DNA of 64,000 nt from Streptomyces sp. JH34 (GTDB lineage: Bacteria; Actinomycetota; Actinomycetes; Streptomycetales; Streptomycetaceae): NCBI RefSeq assembly GCF_029428875.1, contig NZ_JAJSOO010000001.1, positions 5,270,001 to 5,334,000 on the forward strand, given 5' to 3'. Positions 7,538 to 17,514 of the stretch are shown in pieces (position 1 is the stretch's first letter; each line of letters begins with the position of its first letter). The position numbers and the translations under genes are program-made. The notes under the pieces were generated by a model. That model was not told the origin of the DNA. It ran no database searches and saw only the letters and a list, made by a program, of their open reading frames with translations.

Positions 7538-9583
7538 ATGGCCCAGCAGCTGAGCCCGCCACCCCTTGCGGCAGACGGCGGGCGGTCCCGGCGGAACATC
7601 CTGGTCTCCATCGGCGCACTGCTCCTCGGCATGCTGCTCGCCGCACTCGACCAGACCATCGTGTCCACCGCCCTGCCCACGATCGTCAGCGAACTGGGCG
7701 GCCTGGACCATCTCTCGTGGGTGGTGACCGCCTACCTGCTGGCGGCGACCGCGGCCACTCCGCTCTGGGGCAAGCTCGGCGACCAGTACGGGCGCAAGAA
7801 GCTCTTCCAGACGGCCATCGTCATCTTCCTCGTCGGCTCCGCGCTCTGCGGCATGGCCCAGAACATGCCCCAGCTGATCGGCTACCGCGCCCTCCAGGGC
7901 CTCGGCGGCGGTGGACTGATGGTGCTGTCGATGGCGATCGTCGGCGACATCGTCACCCCGCGCGAACGGGGCAAGTACCAGGGCCTCTTCGGTGCGGTGT
8001 TCGGCATGACCAGCGTGCTGGGGCCGCTCCTGGGCGGCTTCTTCACCGAGCACCTCAGCTGGCGCTGGGTCTTCTACATCAACCTGCCCGTCGGAGTCGT
8101 CGCGCTGCTCGTCATCGCCGCGGCCCTGCACATCCCCGTCCGCCGCACCAAGCACCGCATCGACTACCTGGGCACCTTCCTCATCGCCTCCGTCGCCACC
8201 TGCCTGGTCCTCGTCGCCTCGCTCGGCGGCACCACCTGGGCCTGGGGGTCCCCGCAGATCATCGCCCTCGCGGTCCTCGCCGTGGTACTCCTCGTGGCGT
8301 TCGTCGCGGCCGAGCGACGGGCGGCCGAACCGGTGCTCCCGCTGCGGCTCTTCCACAGGAGGACCTTCAGCCTCGTCGCCGTCATCAGCTTCGTCATCGG
8401 CTTCGCGATGTTCGGCGCCATGACCTACCTGCCGACCTTCCTCCAGGTCGTGCACGGCATCAGCCCGACCCTGTCCGGTGTGCACATGCTGCCGATGGTC
8501 CTCGGGCTGCTGCTCACCTCGACGGGCTCCGGCCAGATCGTGAGCCGGACCGGCCGCTGGAAGGTCTTCCCGATCGCCGGAACGGCCCTCACCACGATCG
8601 GCCTGCTGCTGCTCCACACCCTCAGCGAGACCAGCTCCACCTGGACGATGAGCCTCTGCTTCTTCGTCTTCGGCGCCGGGCTCGGCCTCGTGATGCAGGT
8701 GCTCGTGCTGATCGTGCAGAACTCCGTCGGCTACGAGGACCTCGGCGTCGCCACCTCCGGGGCGACCTTCTTCCGGTCCATCGGAGCCTCGTTCGGCGTG
8801 GCCGTGTTCGGCACCGTCTTCACCAACCGGCTGACGGGCAAACTCGAGGAAGCGCTCAGCGGCCGCCCTCTTCCGTCCGGTGCCGACGCCGGTGCGCTGG
8901 CCGCCGACCCCCGCGCCATCGGCCGGCTCCCCGCGGACCTGCGGCCCTCCGTGCTCAGCGCCTACTCGACGTCGATCACCGATGTCTTCCTCTACGCGGC
9001 GCCCGTCGTCCTCGTCGCGTTCGTCCTCGCCTGGTTCCTCAAGGAGGAACCCCTGCGCGGATCGGTCACGGCGCCCGACTCCACCGAGACCCTCGCCTCG
9101 AACCCGGTCCAGCGCTCCTCGTACGACGAATGCGCCCGTGCCCTGTCGGTGCTCGCCACCCGTGAGGGACGCCGGGAGATCTACGAGAAGATCACCGAGA
9201 AGGCCGGGTACGACCTCCAGCCCGCCTCCAGCTGGCTGCTGCTCCGCATCAAGCGGCACGGCACCGTCGAACCCGGCCGGCTGGCCGAGGTCGCCCCCGT
9301 GCCCCTCAGGGTGATCACCTCGGCCGCCCGCCAGGTGGAAGGGCTCGGTTACGCCCGGCGCGAGGGAATGCAACTGGTGCTCACCGAACAGGGCGCCGAG
9401 GCCGTGGTCCGGCTGTCCCGGGCCCGTGAGGACTCGCTGGCCGAGCTGCTGGGCGACTGGTGGGGGCCGGACCGGCCCACCGACCTGATCCGCCTGGTGA
9501 CGGAGCTGTCGGCCGAGGTGAGCGGGTCGAGCAGGGAGCGGCCCCACATGCCCGAGCCCCGCCGTGACCACTCGGTCGGCTGA
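7538..9583 (+). CDS. DHA2-family (14-helix) MFS exporter fused to a MarR-like winged helix
   Basis: About 681 residues. Residues 1-510 are an EmrB/QacA-type MFS transporter: LDQTIVSTALPTIVSELGG (motif D1), LGDQYGRKKLF (motif A) and GLGGGGLMVLSMAIVGDI (motif B/C region). Residues about 530-680 (SYDECARALSVLATREGRRE, then GTVEPGRLAEVAPVPLRVIT and LTEQGAEAV) read as a cytosolic MarR-like winged helix. The substrate is unknown and multidrug export is likely. Two ATGs lie at 7532 and 7538. GAGGAG at 7526-7531 abuts the first but is 6 nt from the second, so 7538 is used. Confidence 0.9.
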   Translation: MAQQLSPPPLAADGGRSRRNILVSIGALLLGMLLAALDQTIVSTALPTIVSELGGLDHLSWVVTAYLLAATAATPLWGKLGDQYGRKKLFQTAIVIFLVGSALCGMAQNMPQLIGYRALQGLGGGGLMVLSMAIVGDIVTPRERGKYQGLFGAVFGMTSVLGPLLGGFFTEHLSWRWVFYINLPVGVVALLVIAAALHIPVRRTKHRIDYLGTFLIASVATCLVLVASLGGTTWAWGSPQIIALAVLAVVLLVAFVAAERRAAEPVLPLRLFHRRTFSLVAVISFVIGFAMFGAMTYLPTFLQVVHGISPTLSGVHMLPMVLGLLLTSTGSGQIVSRTGRWKVFPIAGTALTTIGLLLLHTLSETSSTWTMSLCFFVFGAGLGLVMQVLVLIVQNSVGYEDLGVATSGATFFRSIGASFGVAVFGTVFTNRLTGKLEEALSGRPLPSGADAGALAADPRAIGRLPADLRPSVLSAYSTSITDVFLYAAPVVLVAFVLAWFLKEEPLRGSVTAPDSTETLASNPVQRSSYDECARALSVLATREGRREIYEKITEKAGYDLQPASSWLLLRIKRHGTVEPGRLAEVAPVPLRVITSAARQVEGLGYARREGMQLVLTEQGAEAVVRLSRAREDSLAELLGDWWGPDRPTDLIRLVTELSAEVSGSSRERPHMPEPRRDHSVG

Positions 9584-9598
9584 CCCGCCCGGAGTGGT

Positions 9599-10075
9599 TC
9601 ACAGCTGCTTGGCGAACCAGTGCTCCGCGTACGGGCCCTGGTTGAACGCCGGGACCTCCCGGTACCCGTGCTTCGCGTACAGCCCGCGTGCCTCCACCAG
9701 GTCGTCACGGGTGTCGAGCCGGACCGACCGTACTCCGCAGGCCCGTGCCGCGCTCTCGACGCCCGCGAGCAGCAGGCCGCCACCGCCCGTCGAGCGGAAG
9801 GCTGGCCGGACGAACACCCGGGTCAGCTCCGCGGTCACCGCGTCGACCAGCAGCAGGCCCGCGCAGCTCGCCGGCTTGCCGTCGTACCACCCCACCAGGA
9901 ACTCACCGGTGGGCGGGGCGAGTCGGTCGGCCCCGTCGTCCCTCAGCCCGTCGTCGATCTCCGCGGTGGTCGCCGGGCGGCCCCAGTACCGGCTCGCCAC
10001 CTCGTCGTAGTAGTCCCGTCGCAGCGCGGTCGCCTCGGGGCTGCCGAAGGGTTCGGAGGTCACGGTCCACGTCAT
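9599..10075 (-). CDS. GNAT family N-acetyltransferase
   Basis: 158 residues with the GNAT core: AGLLLVDAVTAELTRVFVRP (beta4), the acetyl-CoA loop RSTGGGGLLLAGVESAARACG (a G-rich variant of Q/RxxGxG/A), and ARGLYAKHGYREVPAF (beta6-alpha4). The acceptor substrate is unknown. It converges on the MFS exporter with 15 nt between stops and is divergent from the serpin gene. Confidence 0.85.
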   Translation of the reverse strand: MTWTVTSEPFGSPEATALRRDYYDEVASRYWGRPATTAEIDDGLRDDGADRLAPPTGEFLVGWYDGKPASCAGLLLVDAVTAELTRVFVRPAFRSTGGGGLLLAGVESAARACGVRSVRLDTRDDLVEARGLYAKHGYREVPAFNQGPYAEHWFAKQL

Positions 10076-10133
10076 TGGTTCATTCTGTCCGGGACGGGAC
10101 GGGACGACGAACCATTAGGTGCAGGGGGAAGCG

Positions 10134-11237
10134 ATGATGTGGGAGACCGGCCCGGAGACAGTGGTCCAGCGGCTCGGGGAACAGTGGATACGTGAGCTGG
10201 CCCCGACCGGCGGTGGCAGCTTCGTGTGCTCGCCCGCCGGACTGTGGCTGGCCCTCACGGCCGTCGCCGCGGGCGCCCGCGCGCAGACGGCCGGAGAACT
10301 GCGCGCACTGCTCGGCGTGGCCGGGCAGGAAGCGGCCGCCGTGGTGACGGAGACGGCACGGGACTGGGGGCGCACCGAGGCGCTGAACGTGGCGACCCGG
10401 GTGTGGAACGGTGTGCCGCTCCACCCGGAGTACGAACGGTCGCTGCCCGACGTCGCCTTCGGTCCGGTGGACGCCGCGGAGGCCGACGCATGGGTCCGTG
10501 AGCGGACCGGCGGCCTGATCGAGAGGCTGCCGCTGGACATCGACGGCGAAATGGCGCTCGTCCTGGTCGGCGTACTGGCCCTCAAGGCGCTCTGGGAGAA
10601 GCCGTTCGACATGGGCCGCACCCGGGACGCGGCCTTCACCGACGCGGCGGGCACGAGCCGGCAGGTCGCCACGATGCACGCGTCGGTCCCGCTCGCCGAC
10701 GTGTGGACGGTGGCGGGCGCCCACGTCGTCGAACTGCGCTGCCGGGCCGAGCCGGACGGCGCCCCACCGCTACGGGTCAGGTTCGTCCTCGGTGAGCCGG
10801 GCGAAGGGGCGGCCGACGTCCTGCCGAAGGCGTGGGCCGCCGCGCGGACGCACGCCCCTCGGAATGCCGGCGTGGTGACCGTCGCGCTGCCCCGATTCAC
10901 CCTGCGGACAAGAATTCCCGTCACCGACCAGTTGCCGGCGCTCGGCGTGCGGCTCGCGACCGACGCCGGCGCGGCCGACTTCTCCGGCCTCTCACCTCGG
11001 CGTCTCCACATCTCCGAGGTGGTCCAGGAGGCGGTCGTGAAGATCGCGGAGAAGGGTGTGGAGGCCGCGGCGGTCACGGTCGTGGCGCTCCGGGCCGTCG
11101 CGGTGTCGCCCCGGGTGGTGCGGCACATCGCCTTCGACCGGCCGTTCGGCGTCGTCGTCCTGGACGGCTCGTCGGACGTCCCCCTCTTCGCGGGCTGGCA
11201 GGCGGACATCCCCTCCTTCGAGGACGCGGAGAGCTGA
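10134..11237 (+). CDS. Serpin-family serine protease inhibitor
   Basis: About 367 residues covering a full serpin fold: NVATRVWNGVPLHPEYERSL, MALVLVGVLALKALWEKPFD, the breach/hinge LHISEVVQEAVVKIAEKGVE followed by AAAVTVV, and C-terminal IAFDRPFGVVVLD. The hinge matches the inhibitory consensus (E-x-G-x-E-A-A-A-x-T), so it is probably a functional suicide inhibitor. Counting 17 residues from the hinge glutamate places the scissile bond near Val-Ala, which suggests an elastase- or subtilisin-like target. There is no signal peptide, so action inside the cell is likely. The start is ATG 10134 (or 10137), with AGGGGGAA just upstream; a GTG at 10119 lacks a ribosome site. Confidence 0.85.
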   Translation: MMWETGPETVVQRLGEQWIRELAPTGGGSFVCSPAGLWLALTAVAAGARAQTAGELRALLGVAGQEAAAVVTETARDWGRTEALNVATRVWNGVPLHPEYERSLPDVAFGPVDAAEADAWVRERTGGLIERLPLDIDGEMALVLVGVLALKALWEKPFDMGRTRDAAFTDAAGTSRQVATMHASVPLADVWTVAGAHVVELRCRAEPDGAPPLRVRFVLGEPGEGAADVLPKAWAAARTHAPRNAGVVTVALPRFTLRTRIPVTDQLPALGVRLATDAGAADFSGLSPRRLHISEVVQEAVVKIAEKGVEAAAVTVVALRAVAVSPRVVRHIAFDRPFGVVVLDGSSDVPLFAGWQADIPSFEDAES

Positions 11238-11460
11238 CCCGGGCGGACGCGGGCGGACGGATGCGCGGGCCGTCCGCGGGCCCTCGACGGGCGCGTCCGC
11301 TGGACCGCCGGCCGTATCCGGGCATTGTTTCCGCGAATCGGTGGTGACAGTCAGGCGAAGAGGGAGTTGATTGTGTCTACCTCATGGGGCAGTGCGAAGC
11401 TTCATCCGCACATACCCGGGCCGAGGGGGCAGTGCTTGAAAACGGGAGGGTCGGCGCAGC

Positions 11461-13533
11461 GTGACAGATGTGGAGCGCAGTGTGCGGGGGGACGCGGCAG
11501 CGGATCCGGGGGCGAGGGCCGCGGCGGCCAGGGCCGTCCTCTGGCTGCTCGTGGGTGTCCTGGCGGTACGGCAGGTGGCGGTGGTGCTGCGCCGCCCGCC
11601 CGGTGAACGCCTCACCGACCTGGAGACCTGGACCGGCGCGACCGGGGTCCTGCACCTCGCGGGATCCCTCTACGACCCGGGCCGCTTCACCGGCACACCG
11701 TTCGCCGGACTGGTGCTGAAACCGCTGACCGTATCGGCCGAACAAACTCTCGGCGTCGTATGGACCTTCGGCTCCCTGCTGCTCGTCGTCCTGCTCGGCT
11801 TCGTCGCCGTGCGCGCCCTTCCCGCACCCGTGAGCAGGCGCACCGCGTTCCTCGCAGCGCCCGTCGCGATCACCCTGCTGATGGTGTCGCTGCCCGTCCG
11901 CAACACCCTGCACCTGGGCCAGACCAGCATCCTGCCCGTCCTGCTGGTACTGCTCGCCTGCTTCGCGGTACGCGGCGAGCGCCTTCCCGGTGTGCTGACC
12001 GGTGTCGCCGCCGCTCTCCAGCCCGCCGTCCTGCTCTTCGCCGCCCTGTTCTGGCTCACCGGAAGGCGCCGCGCGGCCGTGAGCGGCGGTGCCACGTTCG
12101 CCGTCTGCACGGCGCTGGCCTGGGCGATGATGCCGCACGACTCCTGGGCGTACTGGGTGCACCACCTCGCGGGTGCGGGCCTCGGTGAACGCCCGGACGG
12201 CCTGGCCAACCAGTCCCTGCACGGCGCGCTGTTGCGCCTCGGGCTCCAGGGGCCGCTCGAGATCGCCTTGTTCCTGGTCCTCGCCGCCGCCGTCGTCATC
12301 CTCGGGCTGCGCCGCGCGGCCCGCTACGCCCGGGACGGGCAGCTGCTCCTGGCCGTCGCCGTCACGGGCTGCGTCGCCGTCGCCGTGTCGCCCACCGCCT
12401 GGCAGCACCAGCTGCTCTGGGTGCTGCTCGCCGTCGTCGGACGCGTCGGCACCCGGGCCTCGGACCGGCTGGTCTGGCCGGCGGTCGTGGTGCTCGTGCT
12501 GACGCTGCCGGGAAAGATGCTGCTGCCGAACGTCGGCGTCATCGTCCCCGTGCGCGACAACGTGCTGCTCGTCGCCGCGCTCGGCGCGGCCTGCGCGGTG
12601 CCCTTCCTGTCCCGTACCTCGCCCCACTGGCAGCGGCCGGTCCCCACGGACTACGCGAAGCCGGTCCCGGCGCGGTTCGCGTGGGTGCCGCTGGTGCCGT
12701 TCTGGCGCCGGGTGCTCAGCCGCCCCAACCTGCTGCTGGAACTCCTGCTCATCCGGGTCGTGTACTCCGCGTACGCCAAGGTCAGGCTGGCGGCGACCGC
12801 CGGCCGCTCCGCCGCCGAGGAGCACGGCCGGCAGATCCACTCCGCCGAGCAGTGGCTGCACATCGACATCGAGCACTGGGCGAACCACACCGTCGTCGGC
12901 ATACCCTGGCTGCGGGACTTCTTCGACTACTACTACTCGACGTTCCACTTCATCGTGCCGCTCGCGATCCTCGGCGTGCTGTACGTGCGCCGGCCCTCCG
13001 ACTACCGCTGGGCCCGCAGCACCATCGGTTTCGCCACCGTCCTCGCCCTGTTCGGCTTCTGGCTCTACCCGCTGGCGCCCCCGCGGCTCATGCCGGGACT
13101 CGGCTTCATCGACACCGTCCACGGTGTGCAGGACCTCGACAGCCCCGACTTCGGGGCGCTCACCGCGGTGACGAACCAGTACGCGGCGATGCCGTCCCTG
13201 CACTTCGGCTGGTCGCTGTGGTGCGGTCTCGTGATCCTGCTGCTCGCGCCGAAGCTCTGGATGAAGGTCCTGGGGCTGCTGCACCCGTTGTTCACGGTCT
13301 CCGCCATCGTCGCCACGGGCAACCACTGGGTGCTGGACGCGGTCGGCGGCGGCGCGGTGGTGTGCGCGGGCTTCGGGCTGACATACGTCCTGGCGGGACC
13401 GCGCAGGCTCCTGACCGGCACGGGCGCCGGCCCGCGCACCGGCGGCGGCGCGGACGGGCACCCGGACCCCGGGGCCGGGGACGCGCCCGTGGAGCCGGTC
13501 GTGACGGCCGAACCCGCGAGCAGCAAGGCGTAG
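11461..13533 (+). CDS. Bifunctional glycosyltransferase 87 / PAP2-type membrane protein
   Basis: 690 residues. The N-terminal half (about 20-400) is a multi-helix GT87-type polyprenyl-phosphate-sugar-dependent transferase region. After a linker (PVPARFAWVPLVPFWRRVL) the C-terminal half is a PAP2/inositolphosphotransferase-like domain with YAAMPSLHFGWSLW (PSLH) and ATGNHWVLDAVGGG (H-x3-D). The fusion is known from actinobacteria and is likely involved in cell-envelope glycolipid or phospholipid synthesis; the exact reaction is unknown. The start GTG has GGGAGG 11 nt upstream. The preceding 220 nt hold another ribosome-site/GTG pair at 11373, but its frame is not coding-like. Confidence 0.85.
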   Translation: MTDVERSVRGDAAADPGARAAAARAVLWLLVGVLAVRQVAVVLRRPPGERLTDLETWTGATGVLHLAGSLYDPGRFTGTPFAGLVLKPLTVSAEQTLGVVWTFGSLLLVVLLGFVAVRALPAPVSRRTAFLAAPVAITLLMVSLPVRNTLHLGQTSILPVLLVLLACFAVRGERLPGVLTGVAAALQPAVLLFAALFWLTGRRRAAVSGGATFAVCTALAWAMMPHDSWAYWVHHLAGAGLGERPDGLANQSLHGALLRLGLQGPLEIALFLVLAAAVVILGLRRAARYARDGQLLLAVAVTGCVAVAVSPTAWQHQLLWVLLAVVGRVGTRASDRLVWPAVVVLVLTLPGKMLLPNVGVIVPVRDNVLLVAALGAACAVPFLSRTSPHWQRPVPTDYAKPVPARFAWVPLVPFWRRVLSRPNLLLELLLIRVVYSAYAKVRLAATAGRSAAEEHGRQIHSAEQWLHIDIEHWANHTVVGIPWLRDFFDYYYSTFHFIVPLAILGVLYVRRPSDYRWARSTIGFATVLALFGFWLYPLAPPRLMPGLGFIDTVHGVQDLDSPDFGALTAVTNQYAAMPSLHFGWSLWCGLVILLLAPKLWMKVLGLLHPLFTVSAIVATGNHWVLDAVGGGAVVCAGFGLTYVLAGPRRLLTGTGAGPRTGGGADGHPDPGAGDAPVEPVVTAEPASSKA

Positions 13534-13539
13534 GAACGG

Positions 13540-13589
13540 GCCGAAGGGGTGCGGGGCGGCCCTCCCGAGCCGTCCCGCACCCCTTCGGC
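13540..13589. terminator. Bidirectional hairpin terminator
   Basis: Perfect 16-bp arms, GCCGAAGGGGTGCGGG (13540-13555) and its complement (13574-13589), around an 18-nt loop. It lies between the GT87-PAP2 and MHS transporter genes, whose stops face each other. Confidence 0.8.
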
Positions 13590-13679
13590 ATGGATCGCCG
13601 CGTACCCCGAGGGTCCGCCCGCGACGAGGATTCCGCCACTCGAACGGCTCAGTGACGGATTCCGGCGCCGCGACGCGGA

Positions 13680-15044
<1,365 letters not shown>

Positions 15045-15095
15045 GTCGGGCTCCTTCGGGGGACGATCCGTGCGGGGGAGGGGCGAGCGACCCGG

Positions 15096-15119
15096 CTAAT
15101 TAACGCACCAGTTAGTTAG
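15096..15119. promoter_or_regulatory. Predicted TetR-type operator A, upstream of the transporter
   Basis: CTAATTAAC, 6 nt, GTTAGTTAG: nine-base arms with one mismatch. Read on the minus strand it matches operator B (16014-16037) at 19 of 24 positions. It sits in a very A/T-rich patch directly upstream of the transporter gene, where a promoter is expected. Confidence 0.7.
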
Positions 15120-15203
15120 TTGCGGATGGCTAGGGATGTTGCGAGCAGTTGACGTCCCTGTCAAGAGTTCACGCAGGATCGGACCCGGGGCCGCAGGGCC
15201 CGC

Positions 15204-15229
15204 ACTCCCCGGGGTCCCGCCCGGGGAGT
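15204..15229 (-). terminator. Hairpin downstream of the TetR gene
   Basis: ACTCCCCGGG (15204-15213) pairs perfectly with CCCGGGGAGT (15220-15229) across a 6-nt loop, 17 nt past the regulator's stop. It would separate regulator and transporter transcripts. Confidence 0.65.
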
Positions 15230-15245
15230 CCTGCCGGTGCTCGCC

Positions 15246-15908
15246 CTACGCCGCCCGGTCGGCCGTGAGGTAAGCGATGATCATGTCGCCCAGCATGGTC
15301 CGGTAGTGCTCGCGCAGGCCGGGTTCCACCAGGTCGCGGCCGAAGAGCGCGCCGAAGGTGTGCCGGTTGGCGATCCGGAAGAAGCAGAACGAGCTGATCA
15401 TCGCGTGCAGGTCCACGGCGTCCACGTCGGCCGTGAAGAGACCCGACGCCCGCCCCGTGTCGAGGATGCGCCGCAGGACCTCGATCGCCGGTGAGCCTAT
15501 GCGGCTCAACTCGGCTGAAGCGGCGATGTGTTCGGCCTCGTGGATGTTCTCGATGCTGACCAGGCGGATGAAGTCCGGATGCTCCTCGTGGTGGTCGAAG
15601 GTCACCTCGGCCAGCCGGCGGACCGCCGCCACGGGATCGAGGTGCTCGACGTCCAGCAGCTGTTCGGCCTCGCGGATCCTGGTGTACGCCCGCTCCAGTA
15701 CCGCGGTGAACAGCTGTTCCTTGCCGCCGAAGTAGTAATAGATCATCCGCTTCGTGGTGCGCGTGCTGGCGGCGATCTCGTCGACCCGGGCACCCGCGTA
15801 TCCGAGGCGGGCGAACTCCCGCGTCGCCGCGGTCAGGATCTCGTCCCTGGTGCGCGCCGCGTCGCGGGTCCGCACGGAGGGCTGGGCGGGTCCTTCGGTG
15901 CTGGTCAT
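15246..15908 (-). CDS. TetR-family regulator of the shikimate/quinate cluster
   Basis: 220 residues. The N-terminal helix-turn-helix spans about residues 15-65 (RDEILTAATREFARLGYAGA, then STRTTKRMIYYYFGGKEQLF), followed by an all-helical ligand-binding domain. It is divergent from the aroQ-type gene, with operator B in the shared 175-nt region. This suggests autoregulation and repression of both arms until an aromatic-pathway metabolite binds. The regulator type differs from QsuR (LysR-type) of corynebacteria. The effector is unknown. Confidence 0.85.
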   Translation of the reverse strand: MTSTEGPAQPSVRTRDAARTRDEILTAATREFARLGYAGARVDEIAASTRTTKRMIYYYFGGKEQLFTAVLERAYTRIREAEQLLDVEHLDPVAAVRRLAEVTFDHHEEHPDFIRLVSIENIHEAEHIAASAELSRIGSPAIEVLRRILDTGRASGLFTADVDAVDLHAMISSFCFFRIANRHTFGALFGRDLVEPGLREHYRTMLGDMIIAYLTADRAA

Positions 15909-16013
15909 CCGGATCCTTCGCGGCAGGCGGTGCGTGCTCGCGATTCTAGAGCCGGGCCCCCGGGCGCCGGATTCCGCCCGAGGGCTTCCCCGGGCGGACG
16001 TTTTTCGATATGA

Positions 16014-16037
16014 CTAACTAACCAGTCCGTACATTAG
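16014..16037. promoter_or_regulatory. Predicted TetR-type operator B, divergent promoter region
   Basis: CTAACTAAC, 6 nt, GTACATTAG. The first arm is identical to an arm of operator A and the whole element matches it at 19 of 24 positions. It lies 47-70 nt upstream of the aroQ-type start and about 105 nt from the regulator start. Confidence 0.7.
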
Positions 16038-16083
16038 CTGTCCGGTGAGCCCGGCAGGCCGATGCTGCAACGGGAAGTGAACG

Positions 16084-16554
16084 ATGCCGAACCCCCCGGT
16101 CCCGCTCGCGGGCGTCCCCGTCCTCGTGCTGAACGGCCCCAACCTCGGCCTGCTCGGCCTGCGCGAGCCCGAGGTGTACGGCGAGGACACCCTGGCCGAT
16201 GTCGACGAGCTCTGCCGGAGCACCGCGACGGCCCACGGGCTGCGTGCCGACTGCCGGCAGAGCAACCACGAGGGCGTGCTCGTCGACGCGATCCACGAGG
16301 CCCGCACCGCGCACCGGGGCATCGTGATCAACCCCGCCGCGTACAGCCACACCTCGGTCGCCGTGCGGGACGCGCTCGCCGCCGTCGAACTGCCCGTCGT
16401 CGAGGTCCACCTCTCGAACATCCACCGGCGGGAGCCCTTCCGCCACCACAGCCACGTCTCGGCCGTCGCCGACGCCGTCATCTGCGGGGCGGGGACCCAC
16501 GGCTACGCCCTGGCGCTCACCCACCTCGCCCAGCTCCTGGAGGCGAACCGGTGA
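16084..16554 (+). CDS. aroQ: 3-dehydroquinate dehydratase, type II
   Basis: 156 residues, the usual length of type II dehydroquinases. Signatures are VLNGPNLGLLGLREPEVYG (with the catalytic Tyr on the flexible lid), RQSNHEGVLVDAIHEA, INPAAYSHTSVAVRDAL and EVHLSNIHRREPFRHHS (with the catalytic His in the NPxAYSHTS/HxS blocks). It interconverts 3-dehydroquinate and 3-dehydroshikimate. In this cluster it probably works catabolically, converting quinate-derived dehydroquinate. The start is ATG with GGGAAG upstream. It overlaps the next gene by 4 nt (GTGA). Confidence 0.95.
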   Translation: MPNPPVPLAGVPVLVLNGPNLGLLGLREPEVYGEDTLADVDELCRSTATAHGLRADCRQSNHEGVLVDAIHEARTAHRGIVINPAAYSHTSVAVRDALAAVELPVVEVHLSNIHRREPFRHHSHVSAVADAVICGAGTHGYALALTHLAQLLEANR

Positions 16555-17414
16555 GCCCGGACTCGTATCTCGTCGGCCTCATCGGCTCCGATATCGGCCC
16601 CTCGCTCAGCCCCGCCCTCCACGAACGCGAGGCGGACCGTCAGGGGTTGCGCTACCTCTACCGCCTCATCGACATCGGCACGCTCGGTGTCCCGCCCGGG
16701 AGGGCGGGCGAACTCGTCCGCCGCGCACGCGACATGGGGTACGACGGCCTCAACGTCACCCATCCCTGCAAGCAGCAGGTCCTCACCCACCTCGACGCGC
16801 TCTCGCCGCAGGCCGAGGCGCTCGGCGCGGTCAACACCGTGGTCTTCGAGGGGGATCTCGCGATCGGCCACAACACCGACGCGACCGGATTCGCCGCCTC
16901 CTTCGCACGCGGTCTGCCCGAAGCGCCGCTGGAACGCGTGGTGCAGCTGGGAGCGGGCGGTGCCGGAGCCGCCGTCGCCCACGCCCTCCTCGCACTCGGT
17001 GCCGGGCGCCTCACCGTGCTGGACGCCCTGCCCGACCGGGCGGGCGCCCTCGCGGCCTCACTGAACCACCACTTCGGCCCCGGTCGTGCCACGGCCGCGG
17101 ACCTCCTGGACATCGCGGCGGCGACGGCGGACGCCGACGGCCTGGTCAACGCCACCCCCATCGGCATGGCCGCGCACCCCGGGCTCCCGATCCCCGCGGA
17201 GCTGCTGCACCCCGGGCTGTGGGTCGCCGAGGTCGTCTACCGGCCCTTGGAGACCGCGCTCGTGCGCACCGCCCGTGCCCTCGGCTGCCCCACCCTCGAC
17301 GGTGGAGGCATGGCCGCCTACCAAGCCGCGGACTCCTTCCGGCTCTTCACCGGCCGTGAACCCGACACCGCCCGCATGCTCGCCGACATCGCCGATCTCA
17401 CGTCGGCGCACTGA
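16551..17414 (+). CDS. Shikimate/quinate dehydrogenase (AroE/QsuD family)
   Basis: 287 residues. The N-terminal substrate domain carries GSDIGPSLSPALHEREA (SxS motif), GLNVTHPCKQQVL (catalytic Lys) and GAVNTVVFEGDLAIGHNTDA (catalytic Asp). The C-terminal Rossmann domain has VVQLGAGGAGAAVAHALLAL, and the family end-motif reads DGGGMAAYQAADSF. Catalytic Lys-Asp pairs of this type oxidise shikimate or quinate with NAD(P). GTG at 16551 overlaps the aroQ stop, which argues for translational coupling. The cluster context favours a catabolic quinate/shikimate dehydrogenase over the biosynthetic aroE. Confidence 0.9.
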   Translation: MSPDSYLVGLIGSDIGPSLSPALHEREADRQGLRYLYRLIDIGTLGVPPGRAGELVRRARDMGYDGLNVTHPCKQQVLTHLDALSPQAEALGAVNTVVFEGDLAIGHNTDATGFAASFARGLPEAPLERVVQLGAGGAGAAVAHALLALGAGRLTVLDALPDRAGALAASLNHHFGPGRATAADLLDIAAATADADGLVNATPIGMAAHPGLPIPAELLHPGLWVAEVVYRPLETALVRTARALGCPTLDGGGMAAYQAADSFRLFTGREPDTARMLADIADLTSAH

Positions 17415-17514
17415 GCCCCGCACGCAGCCCCGCACCGTGCTTCCGAGCCCGAGCCCGAGCCCGTACCGAAGCCCCGCACCCGATCCCCGCTCCGATGCCC
17501 GCAGGAGGGCCGAC

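Noticed and set aside
7514..9571. 685-codon minus-strand frame with many Gly/Glu/Asp residues
   Set aside because: Exact antisense of the MFS-winged-helix gene; no family pattern.
11373..11606. Possible small gene starting GTG after GGGAG, upstream of GT87-PAP2
   Set aside because: After about 30 codons it overlaps the GT87-PAP2 gene in another frame and becomes Gly/Arg-rich; no terminator or conserved motif.
17445..17462. CGAGCC direct repeats before the QsuB-like gene
   Set aside because: Simple GC-rich repeat without palindromic structure; no sign of regulatory function.
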